From Symsagittifera roscoffensis (lineage: Eukaryota; Xenacoelomorpha; Acoela; Convolutidae), in assembly GCF_963678635.1 (NCBI RefSeq), contig NC_087071.1, positions 20,673,194-20,737,193 of the forward strand: a stretch of DNA of 64,000 nt. The letters run 5' to 3'. Below the pieces are notes generated by a model. It searched no databases. It was not told where the DNA came from and worked only from the letters and a program-made list of their open reading frames with translations. Position 1 is the stretch's first letter; each line of letters begins with the position of its first letter. Of this stretch, positions 1-11,697 are shown one piece after another. The position numbers and the translations under genes are program-made.

Positions 1-1600
1 TTAGTTTTTTTCAATCACCAAAAAAATTGTACCAAAACTTGATACACAAAGTCCGATACTAAAATTAATCTGCATCCGGATTTAATAGACTGTTCTTGCC
101 ATTGAAACAATTTTAGTAACCATAATTGACTTTTTAAGACTCCTTTTCCCTTTAACAAAAAATGTTTACAACAGAAGTTATTAACAGAAGTTGGGTGATA
201 GAAAAAAATTCATTGTCACCCAATTTTGGCAATATTTTGCTGCGGGCGGTAATTTTGAGAAAAACTGTATAAGGTTTTTGATCCAGTAACCACATTATTG
301 TTCCGACTTTCGATACGAAAGTAACGGAATATTTGTGCTCGGGGTGGGTTTTTTTTTCTTCAGACAAATTTCGACTTTTTAACTAGCCATTTTTGACGGA
401 ATTTTTTTATATCATTCGAAAGCTATTGTTGTCCTGAGCTTATATTTGAAAAGATATTTCACCTGTGATTATTTTTCGTGACGTTATGAGGGTTTAAATA
501 TTACCATTTTGGCCATTTTGACCAATTTGGGACAATTAACGCGCGATATAATTCGCACTATTAAGCGGATATTTAATCCGTCTTAGAAATCATTCCAACT
601 TGTTTGAAAGAAGCTTATTTGCCATAATTGATTTGTTACAAGGAGCGAAATCTATCCTTTTGTACTTTATATGGCGTGTGGGGGGATGATTTTTATAAAA
701 AATTTCAAATTTTAGAATTTTTTTTTTCATTTTTATTACATTTTATTAAACATTAAAAGGCAGTCGGAACATTCAGGGCTTCGCCCTGATACGAGCAGTC
801 TTGTTTGTCTTTATAAAATTTTCAATGCCGTTAAAGTATCAATTTTCAATGCCGTTACAGGTTAATTTCAGCACAAAACATGTGTGTGTTCAATTCAAAC
901 CAGCTAATGGAATTAAACGAATGAAAAATAGCAGCGTCCGCCCACTATATCCAACTCATTTTGATATTTTTATCGATAATTCATTTGACCAAAATCTATT
1001 TTTTCGCACAGATGTATATTTTATACCAAAACATCGGTTTTTTTTGTATCAAACCCATATGTAGTTTTTGTTAAACAAAAGTTTCGTTAAAACTGCAAAA
1101 TTAGTTTAAACTTTGGCGTGCAAATTGGTTTACCAATCACACACGCATTTACTAATAATAAATAACGTTATTCCTTTGTTAAAAATGAATCGACTATGTT
1201 ATTGATGGGTAGCTACAACAGATCCAAAAACTTTTTTTTAAAGCTTTTTTCTCAGTTTTTTTTCTATCAACACATTGAATATTTTTATAGTCTCTGGCTT
1301 TGGTAGAAAAATTTTGTTTTGTTAAAAGAAATTACGAGTTCATAAAAATGCATTTATTATTACAAAAAGTATTCTCTAAAATCTTCATTCTATTGCATTA
1401 AAATCTGTTTTCAAACGTCAACTTTCATAGGCCCAAAATCATAATGGTTGAAACACGATTTGTAATTATAAATGCTTGTACTGTTTCTCAATATCTCGAT
1501 ATGGCCTGTAGAAAACATAGAATGCACTAACTAATGCCACTTCTGCCCTTTTTTGCCAAAAATTTCTTTTTATTTTCTTAAATCAGCTGTGGAACGCAAC
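1..1600. other. AT-rich intergenic DNA, no gene recognised
   Basis: Long A/T runs and only short, low-complexity open frames; no domain motif recognised on either strand. The one sharp local structure is a GC-rich hairpin listed separately. A short near-duplicate (aattttcaatgccgtta) occurs twice near 818-860. The stretch could be old decayed repeat DNA. Confidence 0.5.
774..788. repeat. Perfect GC-rich hairpin
   Basis: cagggc / gccctg arms of 6 bp around a ttc loop, standing out in AT-rich DNA. Such hairpins occur near Helitron 3' ends, but I do not see the CTRR end at the expected distance, so it is recorded only as a structure. Confidence 0.4.
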
Positions 1601-1607
1601 TATTGAT

Positions 1608-3005
1608 ATGAAACACGGCAGCCTACAGACTCAAATGCCCTTCCTCAACGAAAAAATTGTCAAGACCTGTGAAAATGAAGAGAATGTACCCTTTTTTGGT
1701 AAGAATCTAAAACCAACCTTTGTGTCTAACTCCTCACAGCCGTTCCCGCATTTGTCAACCCCAACCAGGAGCTGCAACTTGACTTTGCAGGACCGATTGT
1801 TGACGAAAATGATAAGAAAATCTTCATCCTAGTCGCAATTGACAGGTTTTCTAAACTCCCGTCTGTCTTACTTACAAAAATGTCAGGTGCCAAATTTTTA
1901 AACTCGTACATTTGCATCCACGCTATACCACAATCGATTTGGACGGATCACGGCTCAGGCGTCAATTTTGTAGAGAAAGAGGGATGAAAGATGTCCTGAC
2001 ACCGGTCGCAGACCTCAGAGGCAAGGGCTTGGTAGAGCGAACTATTCAGACAATTAAACAAAATTGGGAGCTCGAAAACTTATGGTAATCTATTTTTGGT
2101 AACTTAAAATCTACTCTACAGCAAATTGTCGAAGTCATCAAGAGAACTAAAAATTAATACCTAATATGCACAAGCGTTTAAAATCCTTGTTAATCATGAT
2201 AATTTAGCACAAGGACTCGAGAGGAATTTGCTGACTTCTGCTCAGATAGCGAGTCAAGAAAAATTACAGCAGAGATAGAGCAAAGATGGTTCCTCGCGGT
2301 AATTCCAAGCCTCATGTGTCACCACGATTTAGCCTGTTGTTTATCGTGGGCTCCAGAGTTGCAGACAGTGAACCCTAGGAGACGCTGGAGGACTTGATAA
2401 AAGCCGCAATAATATTGGGTCCAACAAAAGCGGAACGTCCCTCTGGTGAAAGGAGTCATGAAAGAGCTAGCAGTTTGTCACTCTGATCTCGCAAACAACC
2501 TAAAGACGGGGCTCACAAGAAAGAACCTCAGATTCTACGCGCACTCTTCAGATCCAGCAATATCTGCCTCATTGCATAGCCAACGCCTCATTTTACACAA
2601 AAGTCGCGTCGAACGTCAAAATGAAGTTAACTAGAAAAGCTTCTTATCAAAAATCCTAATCGTGCAAAAAAAATTCCAAACAATAGATCGACACACAGGA
2701 AAACCACTGTACAAAATCGCAAAGATCAAATTCGTCAAAATCACCAAAAACACATACATCACGGACAGAGGAAAAGTAAACCGGAAAAATAATGTTTGCT
2801 TAATTTTTAACTCCAAGTTTTGTGACATTTTAGTAGTTCAGGGTACTCTGGGCGAAAGAATCGCAACATTTCAACTCAGGATTGCTCCAAAACCTCAAAC
2901 ATCTCCTTCGACCTACAGGGACCAACAATCAGTTCAGCCAAAAGCAGGTCCCAGAGTGTTGGACCTGACAGCTGATTCGTCAAATGAAGGCTAAGTAGTG
3001 AACCT
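1608..3005 (+). pseudogene. Decayed Ty3/gypsy pol fragment (integrase and C-terminus)
   Basis: Around 1765-1960 the plus strand encodes an integrase-core-like stretch: LQLDFAGPI (first catalytic Asp in the usual LDF context), then ILVAIDRFSKLPSV, then IWTDHGSG where the second Asp-x-Gly motif sits. A further piece near 2010-2070 reads GLVERTIQTIKQNW and carries the Glu region. Stops and frame changes separate these pieces, so no intact gene remains. Downstream short frames (2446-2634, 2662-2994) may be the pol C-terminal tail, but that is weak. No RT, RNase H or gag was found upstream, so the copy is 5'-truncated. It belongs to the general gypsy group, the same broad type as the 5.5-11.7 kb element, on the opposite strand. 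Confidence 0.6.
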
Positions 3006-4876
3006 CCCCAACGCTGCGACTCATGCGTCTTCAACACCGGTCTCGACTCAACAACCCCCTACTGCCTTGCTGCCTTCTACAAAGCCAGAGAAGGCGTTCG
3101 TGGAGATCCCATCACCGGAGAAAGTGCCCGCGAGGACCAGTGACTAAACTCTTTAGATCAAAACTGTGCCCGACCCACAAGTCTCTACCTCATCTCAGAC
3201 TGTGGCTCACTCCAGTAATGAGTCTGGCAGTGGTGAGGCCTCAGTGGTCTATCCGAATTTCGCTCAAGCTCCTGATCACTCCGAGACAAATAGGGTCTCA
3301 GCTCGCAGCAAAAAACCCACGATGATTTTTGGCGATCCTATCTGCCACTGGGTCAAATCAGTGGAAGAGTAGGCGCTGGAGCAATCGTCTTCAGCCACTC
3401 AACTCATGCGAACCCAATCTCCCCACATACAAGGATTGAGCACATACGTCAACGCCCGTTACCGATCACGCAAGATCAGGTGACTCCATTCAAACGGATC
3501 AAACAGGCAGAGGAGCTAAAGGATGAAAAAAAAAACAGATCAAAAAAAATAAAGAAAAAGAACATATCTCTTAGTTTGCTTGTCTAATGTATGTTTGAGC
3601 GGGTCTGTATTCAAAAATTTGATCGGTATACTGGGATGAAAGTTTTCTCCCGCGGGAAATGTCGTGAGGCGATCTTCGGTACCTCGCCCACTCTATATTT
3701 ACCTATATTAATATGTGGATTTTTCATGTGCTAACATTTGATATCATCTCAATCAAGGCCACAATTAATCTGTTAAAGTGTGATGTCGTTAAGTTATGCA
3801 TTTAACCAGTTGCGCGGTATCTTCAGCAGTAAAATGTCTATTCTATTCTGACTGCCTTATTTCCACTCCCTTTCTAGTCTATACAAAACGGCATTTGTAA
3901 ACGTGTATTCTACTCATACAGTGTATCTATCCATTCTATACATTTTCTGTTTATTTATGATAGTTATCAATTGACTTTTTGCTTTCAATCCTTAAATCTT
4001 ATATCAGTACTGGGCGGATTATATCTACAATGAAGATTATTAGCCACCGGAAGTTATATTGGAGTGAAAATGTTAATAGCATCACAAAGGGAACATAAAA
4101 CTGAGGAGTACTCAAGAGCAGGAAAAGCATTGCGTTCTAAGAAAAAAAAGTGCAAGACGTTTTCCATAAAAACCATATGATAACAAATCAGAACATAAGT
4201 CATATACACAAAGATTGTCTTGAAGACTTAAGTTTTTTCTGAAATGTGTGAGTACAATAACAAAATGAATAAAAAAGGTTTAATACAGTGTCAATTGCGG
4301 GATTTTAATATGAAGCACATTTGCATCTATAATTTTTTAAAGAAAACAGTTGGTTTTGCGGGATTAACAAAACAACACAGACTTATCTGTGGGACTCTAT
4401 GAAAAAGAACACAATTGCGTCTAAGTGATTTTCAGACCTCATGCATCAATGGAATTTTTTTAAAAAAAAACGATTTCGGAGCCTGAACATGGGAAAACTG
4501 TATTTTTTTTCTACCCAAGTTATTTGGTATCGAGTTTGTAGTTCGAACATATGGTTATCGGATAAGTGATCTAGAATCGAAATTTGAGCTGTGGCGCAGT
4601 TTGAGAGAGATCAGCTGGCAGATTAACTGGGGATATCTAAAAGAGAGATAATTTATGTGAAAGATAAACTCGTTGAGATAGATTCAGCGGACTCGGCTGC
4701 CAGGCGCTTCAGGAGCCCTAGGGCGCTTCCATAATCTGCAATCACTTCCTTAAGGAGGCAGAGAAGAAAAATTCAGAGTGCTCGTGGAAGCCAAAAAAGT
4801 CTTGATAGACGGACGGAAAGCCCGGAATAATTCTGAATAAAAAGGCCTGGAGTTGTTCATTCAGTAAAAAAAAAAC
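3006..4876. other. No gene seen; probable decayed repeat flank
   Basis: Follows the integrase remnant. There is mild Ser/Pro-rich coding potential near 3023-3370, which could be the last tail of the gypsy pol, then non-coding AT-rich DNA. No LTR pair could be matched within the window for this copy. Confidence 0.4.
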
Positions 4877-5087
4877 GGATCTACTTAACAATCACCCTCC
4901 CTTTGGTATCTACTTAAGAATTGCCACCCCTATTAATAAAAGCAGTAAATTAGCGCTAGAGCTTTGTATTGAGAATTCTGATTTTGCTGCAATCTGATTG
5001 GGCGAAAATGTGTTATTTTAATCTACTTAACAATTGCCCCCCCCCCCCGCTTTGTTAAAAGGGGGAGGGCAATTGTTAAGAAGATCC
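4877..5087. mobile_element. MITE-like inverted-repeat element, about 211 bp
   Basis: The left end begins ggatctacttaacaatcacc and the right end, read in reverse complement, begins ggatcttcttaacaattgcc, giving inverted ends of about 25 bp with few mismatches. Two more direct copies of the same motif lie inside (about 4907 and 5021). The last one plus the right end forms a large C-tract/G-tract hairpin (about 5021-5087). No coding capacity. Both sides abut A-rich runs, so a target duplication cannot be read reliably. Confidence 0.55.
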
Positions 5088-5493
5088 AAAAAAAATTTAA
5101 AGGACATTTAGACAGTCCATCGTGTATATAATATTTAATTAATTATGACATATAAATTGTACTGAGAATTACTTGGCAGTTAGATAGACATATACACTTT
5201 TATACTGTTCGTGAGTAAAATTCCATACAACTCAATCGTGAGTGGGACCTTCACTTTCAAAGGGGGGAGTAGTGTAGGCAAACGGTAACTTTTTAAAAAT
5301 AAAATGACGAAGTCAAAATTTGATTCAATTTGACTAATCTAATCAGGATGTAATGGGGTTTCCACGAATCGCAGAAGATCGATCAGTACTTCTTAACAGC
5401 CCTGTCAAAGATAGTCCATTTTTATTATCTCCTCACATTCCAGACTGTGTTATTTTGTTGAGAGAAGCCCTTTTTTGCAACTCAAGGGAGTTT
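5088..5493. other. Intergenic, nothing recognised
   Basis: AT-rich DNA between the MITE-like unit and the left LTR of the gypsy element; no ORF or repeat match seen. Confidence 0.4.
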
Positions 5494-6155
5494 TAACAAG
5501 GGATAGTCAAAAAGATACGGATGAAGATTCAATTCAACTTATTTCTAGTTCGCATAAATAAGAAACTGAACTAGAGGTCAACACAATAGCAGCTAGACAG
5601 ACCTAGACTGACTGAAAGGCAGGTACCAAACTCACACTTAATTATACTATGAGAACTCTCAGGGATATAAATAATAATGGATAGCAACTAAATTGATTGC
5701 CATCTAAATATGTAGCCCCTCACATTTCCGTACAGATGTAAAATTCAAATACCAAGTAATTTAAAATTAATATAACACGTAATGATCTTCAACCTGCCGC
5801 CGCAACTAACGCATCAAAAACTTTAACTTTGAGTTTTAGGCTTATGATCATCCCTCTCCCTGGGTCACGAGTTTTAAATGAGTTTTATGATTTACTTGTT
5901 TCCTTCCCCTGGATATTTCCCTTTCTTCTCCACCCCTTGGATACTGTCTATCATGACTCCTCCCATTTTATCGACTGGCTTCTTCTTCTTGTGCTTTTCC
6001 TTGTTCCCGAGCTTTCACTTTGACTGCCTCATTCGACGTCTTTCTCTTGGCTGCTGTTCGTAAGGCATTCTCTCGCAACTAACGCCGGTCTGTTCTGATT
6101 CCCCTTACCTCGTTTTACTTTCGTAGTTTTAGGTTTCGCCCTTGTTACCGCTCCG
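5494..6155 (-). repeat. 3' LTR of the 6.2 kb gypsy element
   Basis: Direct repeat of 11037-11697, sharing long blocks such as the run from about 5498 to 5760. Identity is lost after the ctccg at 6155. By eye the copies are highly similar with scattered substitutions and small indels, meaning old but not ancient. The pol C-terminal tail appears to run into this LTR. Confidence 0.8.
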
Positions 6156-6754
6156 TGTTTCGTCTGGATTAATCTGCTGCTACTTGGACCTTGTCCCGCC
6201 GCAATTGCCTCATGCCTTGCCGAAACGTCGACTGGTAGTCGTGCTGGTATAATATTGAGTGGCTGATAATCCTCACTGTATTTGGTATGTGGTTACAGAT
6301 ACTGGTCGTTTAGCTTTTGGCTGCTTCAATTTTGGGCTTTTTTTGACCACTTTTTCGCACTCGCTAGCATTTCTTTGAGTGTGGCCGGCTTAAGTTTCTT
6401 TGGCAGGGTCTTCTTTGTTTTTACTGCCACGGCACTTTTCCTAATCACAGACCCGTTTTTCAGCTTAATGGTATGTTTAGACTCGGAGATTACATTAGAT
6501 TTTAAGTGTTTGTACCAATTTAAGGCTCTGCTAGTAGTACGCTGATAGAGATCGCCTGCATCTCCACTCCCATGGATTGTAGGCTCAACCCCCGATTATT
6601 CCCCTTGGTGCGTTTCCAGCTGCTGATCGCTAGCAAGAATTAGCGGTGCCTTTCTTAACGCCGGAGCGTACATCGGATCCGACCTCTAGTCCCAGTTTGA
6701 ATGTTTAGGGAACGCGATGGTCCTCACTTCAGGGTCCTTCTCGTCTAAACACAA
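6156..6754 (-). pseudogene. Gypsy pol C-terminal tail, broken
   Basis: Reading the minus strand past the integrase, one frame continues with only scattered stops and a very basic tail (for example RKSAVAVKTKKTLPKKLKP), as expected for the post-integrase tail of gypsy pol. The frame then enters the LTR, where a Lys/Arg/Ser-rich segment (KSTRRRKPVDK) is still readable. No chromodomain is recognisable. Confidence 0.5.
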
Positions 6755-7258
6755 TTATTTTTGTTTTAAGACGTTCTCCCAATTGAAATTTTTCAGGCTG
6801 GGTTTTTTCGTAAGATTGCGTAAAATGGTGTTCGCCTCCCGGCCGTGGTGAGGTTCAAATGGTGTTAGCTTAGTCGTTACATGTTTGGAAAAACGTAGCG
6901 CGCCTAGCGCTTTATCGACCATAGATTCCAGAGATTTATGCCCTTTTTTGGATGCATAAGTGAGGACAAAATTCTTCAGGCTTCCTATCGTTGTTTCCAC
7001 TGAACCTATACCCCGGTGATAATTCACTGGGGAGTAAGCTAACTCGATGCTTTCGCTGTTACAGAAGCTTTTAAATTTATTGGATGTGAAACATGATCCC
7101 TGATTGACGTGTATTTTCCGAGGTACTCCTTGTTGAGTGATGTATTTATCGAGAAATTTTAAAACTTTATCTGAAGTATTGGTGGTAGTAACCATCGCTG
7201 ATAGCCACCTCAAAAAACGGTCTGTAGCGACTAAGACATATTTCCTATTTTCATTCAA
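6755..7258 (-). pseudogene. Integrase core, gypsy type (inactive)
   Basis: 167 codons. It begins after the first catalytic Asp and reads YVLVATDRFLRWLSAM, the usual strand following that Asp. The second catalytic position lies in HVNQGSCF, where families normally have Asp-x-Gly, so the Asp is replaced by Asn. The Glu is still present in GSVETTIGSLKN. The segment continues from the zinc-binding part at 7274-7552 after a stop or frame break. In an active element it would join cDNA to chromosomal DNA in the nucleus; the Asp-to-Asn change makes that unlikely here. Confidence 0.75.
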
Positions 7259-7273
7259 GTAACTTATTGGCCC

Positions 7274-7767
7274 TCAGAAATCCAACTGTATACACTCATT
7301 CGGTTCCCTTGGTTCAGGGACTTTCCCTACGTCTCCCTTGGGTAACAACGTTTTTAAGTTCTTACCCGCATCCGTGCACTGCTGACAGTACGTGGCCTTC
7401 GCTGCCGAACTGCGGTACATGTAAGGGTACCATACATCACGCGCTGCTTCAAACATGTTCCTCTTTCCGTGATGGTAGAAATTTATCCTTGTTTCGATTG
7501 GGACTTGTAATAGTAAAGGAATGACCAGCCGTCCATCTAACCACCTACACAATCGTCCTTTAGTGATAGGTCATTGGCGTATTGGACGCAGTACTTTCCT
7601 ATTTTAAGTAGCTCCTCCTTTATGTTAGTCTTCTTCTGTAATGCCTTCTTGACTCGTAGTAAGTTCATGTCCGCCGGTATGTTGGAAGCAATAAATTCCA
7701 AATTAAATAATTCCGGTAACGCTAGAGACTTCTTAAAAACTTTGCAATCGCGCGGAATAATGGACAT
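7274..7767 (-). pseudogene. Integrase HHCC zinc-binding region and pol linker
   Basis: Two minus-strand pieces in different frames (7537-7767 and 7274-7552). The second holds HHGKRNMFEAARDVWYPYMY followed by CQQC, the HHCC zinc finger that precedes gypsy integrase. It ends in ECIQLDF, the strand with the first catalytic Asp. The first piece is the linker between RNase H and integrase. Confidence 0.7.
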
Positions 7768-8118
7768 AATTTGCTGATTAGGGTTAACAGGAGGAAAAAA
7801 GTTCGCCTGGGAACTTTGAAGGAAGAGAAAGTACTTTGTTAAATTTTGAATCCCGTGTATTTTTTGGTAAAGGCTTCAATTTCTGGGTTAATAACAGTGA
7901 TTTCATCGCTACTCATCAATTTTTTTTCTAATCTAAGCAAAGATTTGGTTATAGAATCTTTTTCAATCACTGGAAAAGATCAATTTGAGCTATCATCCAT
8001 TTTGTCTAATTTCTGTAAATTAGGTTGCTCAAATCTTCTTCCAAGGGAATGATATATAGAGCATATAGAATGTCTACCGGAGTTCGTTGATGTGAGCGCT
8101 ATGCAAATTGATCGTCTC

Positions 8119-8418
8119 CTATTGGCCCGGTTTATGTTCTATCACAAAGTCAAATGGAATAAGTCTATCCAGCCATCGTGTTAATCTTGAAAATAGAGTT
8201 TTGTTTTTCTTGTTATTCCCGTTAAGTAATGAAATGAGGGCCTTATGGTCCGTGATAACAGTAAAAGATCTTCCTGGAATGTAGATACGGAAATATTCGG
8301 CTCCCCATACCACTGCCAACATTTCAAGCTCGTTTGTGGAGTATTGCTTCTCGGCTGCGTTTAAGAATCGTGATGCAAATGAGATTGGACGCCACCCTTC
8401 TGTACCCAACAGCTCCAA
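8119..8418 (-). pseudogene. RNase H domain, gypsy type
   Basis: Recognisable by PISFASRFLNAAEKQYSTNE, then LAVVWGAEYFRIYIPG and VITDHKALISLL, the standard order of Ty3/gypsy RNase H motifs. The N-terminal strand with the first Asp is separated by a break near 8460. It would degrade the RNA strand of the hybrid during reverse transcription. Confidence 0.8.
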
Positions 8419-8466
8419 AACTGCTCCAAGAGCATTGTAGCTTGCATCGCAAACAACACTAATGTC

Positions 8467-9108
8467 TTAATGAATATCGAAATGTTTTAATTCAACAATG
8501 TTTGCGACCCCCAATTTAATGCTTTGAAAGGCATTTTCGCACTCCGCGGTCCAGTTATACTCATTCTTCTTGCTGAGGAGTGGCCTTAAGGGAGCTGACA
8601 TTTCTGCGATAGCCGGTAAGTATTTATGAAGTCTGTGAATTGAACTCATAAATGATTTCAACTGAGTAACTGTTTTAGGGGCCGTTAACGCATCAATCGG
8701 CGACGTCTTGCGCTTCAGAGGCGTTACTCCCGTATCTGTTATACGATGGCCGAGCCACTCGCATTCTTGCTTCGCAAACTCGCACTTAGGTAGTTTCAAC
8801 GAGATGTTTTCGCGATTCAATTTTCTGAGAATCTTTTCAACCAAGGAGATGTGTTCCCCCTCAGTTCCCTTGGTTGTAACTAAAATTTTATCAAGAAAAG
8901 CGTTCGCTTGGGGGAATTCGTTCAAAATTGTGTCCATTACCCGTTGGAACTCTGCTGGCATCGACATTAGCCCGTAAAACCCTGTTCGAAATCGGTATGT
9001 TCCTGTCGACCGTCCGCCCACCAAGGAGAAATTACAATCTACGCTTGTTTCCTCACTAAGTGGTAGTTGTCCATACGCGTACGTTAGATCCATCCTGGTA
9101 AAGTACAC
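8467..9108 (-). pseudogene. Reverse transcriptase, gypsy type (YxDD motif damaged)
   Basis: 213 codons with FTRMDLTYAYGQLPL (motif A, first Asp present), FRTGFYGLMSMPAEFQRVMD (motif B, altered from the usual FGL..AP) and AFLDKILVTT at motif C, where the second Asp of the catalytic pair is Lys. The thumb/connection region KCEFAKQECEWLGHRIT is clear. Loss of a catalytic Asp together with several frame breaks shows the copy cannot reverse-transcribe. Confidence 0.85.
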
Positions 9109-9131
9109 CTCACCTTGTTTTTTTCTCGGAA

Positions 9132-10396
9132 TTAACTTGTCCTATTGTATATACAAATTTTTCTATGTTGGGCATATGGTACTTGCTTTTTTGGCACCTG
9201 TTTATTGAGTTCTCGAGATTCTAACGCTAATTTCACGGAACCGTCTTTTTTTACGGTGATGACGATCGGAGAAACAAAATATCGATCAGAACATTCCTTC
9301 AATTTTTCTATGTGTCTCTGGGCTAGTAGCTTATCAATCTCTTTATCCACTTTCTCTTGGAGCTTTACCGGAACTCTCCGGCCCTTTTGCTGCTTTGGTA
9401 CGAGTTTTTTGAAAAATTCTGCTTGAACCTTGTAGTTTCTAATTTTCCCGATCCTAGTAAAAAGTTTTGGGAATAGCTCACTAAAGTATTGTTGCCACGG
9501 GTCCATTCGTTCATCCTCCGCTTCTCCAGCTTGCTCCTTCTCACATGAGCTGTCATCCGTCCCCTGGATGTTCATCACTGCCGCACTTGGATCAGCCTGC
9601 ATTAACTGTAGTCCGAGTTTCCCCATCAGATCACGTCCCACGGTTGAGGGTCTGGTCCCTCCAAAAACTCGGACTTCTGCCTTTGTCTTCCAGCCATTGG
9701 ATGCTAACTCAAGCTCAATTCTTCCCAACATCTTGATCCGTTGTTGCTGTAGTCCCGAAATTCGTCATCTTCAATATCCTCTTGTTTCAAAGTGATTCCC
9801 GCTCTTCCCACTGTTCTCTTCAAGTCATCAAGTGATAGTATAGATATCGGCGATCCGCTGTCGATCCAGATGTTCATCGGGTGTCCATTAATGTAGATTT
9901 TAAGTTTAGTTCCGGCGACTTTCAATAGTGTCTCTTTCTTACGTCTAATTGCCATAACCATGTAGTCATCTGAACTCTCCGATGTCCAGTTGTGGTGTTC
10001 TCTTTTGACAAAACCTACTGAAGTTGCCGCAGCTTGTGACCCCACATCATCCGAGAGAGTATCCTCTTCATCAAACAGTTCGTCCCCTTGGATTAGTCCA
10101 ACTGGTTTTCCCCTCGCGACAGCCGTTTTATCCGACAAGTCTTTCCAATGTGCCCGACCTTTTTGCAGAAATTGCATGTGACGGCTCTTGCTGGGCATCG
10201 TTGTCGGTGTTCTGGGGTGAACATCTCCGTTCTTGCGTTCGTTCTTGCGTTCGACCTCTTCCCCGATTCTGGTATTGGCACCGTCCCCTTGGCATTCCTC
10301 GTCCCGTGGATCTACGAATATTGCTGATTGGTTCCGTTTTGATCTGTAGAGAACCCCCTGGAGATGTGTAGGCCGTTCCGGTGGAGCCTGACGCAA
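9132..10396 (-). pseudogene. Gypsy protease and RT N-terminal region with zinc knuckle
   Basis: Overlapping frames 9704-10396 and 9132-9731. The first contains the aspartic protease hallmark IWIDSGSPISIL near 9850. A neighbouring frame (about 10093-10281) holds a retroviral-type zinc knuckle CNFCKKVGHIGKTC (CCHC), which belongs to the nucleocapsid end of gag. The second frame continues through the linker into the RT fingers (VPVKLQEKVDKEIDKLLAQ, then SPIVITVKKDGSVKLALESR). Frame changes at about 9715 and 10200 show decay. Confidence 0.75.
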
Positions 10397-10432
10397 TTCC
10401 TTGTAAGTGTTTGCGTATTTGTCGCCTCTTTC

Positions 10433-10951
10433 TTACGACATTGCGATCCTTAGTGCTTCCTCCGGCGTTATAGTTTCCCGGCACAGCTCGTTCTGCGCGT
10501 CCCTGTTCCGCATATTAAATATACATATGTCTCTCACCATTTTCTGCTCTTGGGTACCCAGATTGCATCTCGCCGCCATTCCACTGAGTTCCGCGTAGAA
10601 CGATTTTAAACTTTCTTCCTCTTTTTGTTTCTTGGACAACATCTTGTACATCTCATTCGTCTCATTTCGCTCTTTCTGGAAAAGAGCTATACATGTATCC
10701 AAAAATCTTGGGTATCGTATTGTTTCCATATTCAAGTGTGGATGCTGATTATGCAAGGCCCGCTGTCCATCGTGTCCTAGACATAGGTAAAGATTCGATA
10801 TAAGTGTGCGTTCACCTTCTTTCCTTGGTTTGCCACCAATTTCTCCCAGGTCATTAATCAGCGCTTCAGTCAATGTTGACGCAAAATAAAATTCAGTCGA
10901 AACTAAACCGTGTTTCGCCACCAATGGAATCTCTGTTTCCAATGCTCTCAT
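10433..10951 (-). pseudogene. Gag capsid-like region of the gypsy element
   Basis: 172 codons with the retrotransposon gag pattern: YPRFLDTCIALFQKERNETNEMYKMLSKKQKEEESLKSFYAELSGMAARC followed by a basic linker to the zinc knuckle. It begins about 80 nt inside the PBS, so the first methionine is plausible as the gag start. It would form the particle shell in the cytoplasm. The reading frame breaks before the zinc knuckle. Confidence 0.7.
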
Positions 10952-11026
10952 AAGAGTTGTGGTTCCGCCTCATTCCGGGGCCAGAAGGCCACATTTCCAA
11001 GGAGGTTTTTCCCTCTTCCATCCGCT

Positions 11027-11036
11027 GACTGCGCCA
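11027..11036 (-). promoter_or_regulatory. tRNA primer-binding site, gypsy element
   Basis: Read on the minus strand this is TGGCGCAGTC immediately after the LTR end ..cttgtta. It has the TGG start and the composition typical of gypsy-group PBSs, and it fixes the inner edge of the 5' LTR at 11037. Confidence 0.7.
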
Positions 11037-11697
11037 TAACAAGGGATAGTCAAAACGATACGGTTGAAGATTAAATTCAACTTATTTCTAGTTCGCATAA
11101 ATAAGACACTGAACTAGAGGTCAACACAATAGCAGCTAGACAGACCTAGACCGACTGACAGGCAGGTACCAAACTCACACTTAATTATACTATGAGAACT
11201 CTCAGGGATATAAATAATAATGGATAGCAACTAAATTGATTGACATCTAAATATGTAGCCCCTCACATTTCCGTACAGATGTAAAATTTAAATACAAAGT
11301 AAATTAAAATTAATATAACACGTAATGACCTTCAACCTGCCGCCGCAACTAATGCATCAAAATTTTTAATTTCGAGTTTAAGACTTATGGCCATCCCTCA
11401 CCCTGGTTCACGAGTTTTAAATGAGTTTTAAGTTTACTTGTTTCCTTCCCCTGGATATTTCCCTTTCTTCTCCACCCCTTGGATACTGTCTATCATGACT
11501 CCTCCCATTTTATCGACTGGCTTCCGTCTTCTTGTGCTTTTCCTTGTTCCCGAGCTTTCACTTTGACTGCCTGATTTGACGTCTTCTTCTTGGCTGCTGT
11601 TCGTAAGGCATTCTCTCGCAACTAACGCTGGTCTGCCCTGATTACCCTTCCCACGTTTTACTTTCGTAGTTTTAGGTTTTGCCCTTTTCCCGCTCCG
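11037..11697 (-). repeat. 5' LTR of the 6.2 kb gypsy element
   Basis: Mate of 5494-6155. Homology begins at taacaaggg beside the PBS and stops at gctccg (11697). It encodes, in the sense strand, the same basic tail seen at the pol end of the left LTR, as expected if pol runs into the LTR. Confidence 0.8.

Larger units (their letters stand above)
5494..11697 (-). mobile_element. Degenerate Ty3/gypsy LTR retrotransposon (about 6.2 kb)
   Basis: Two direct repeats of about 660 bp (5494-6155 and 11037-11697) flank a minus-strand gag-pol. A PBS lies directly inside the right LTR. Order in the sense direction is 5' LTR, PBS, gag, zinc knuckle, protease, RT, RNase H, integrase, pol tail, 3' LTR. Coding is broken into at least seven pieces by stops and frame changes, and two catalytic positions are altered, so the copy is dead. 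LTR ends are not simple TG..CA; the inner end reads ..cttgtta, and I could not confirm a target-site duplication. It is unrelated in LTR sequence to the giant elements at 24-64 kb. Confidence 0.85.

Noticed and set aside
152-367. 71-codon minus-strand frame
   Set aside because: No recognisable motif, AT-rich surroundings, no supporting copy.
774-788. Helitron 3' end
   Set aside because: A hairpin is present but no CTRR terminus follows at 8-12 nt and no TC start was paired with it.
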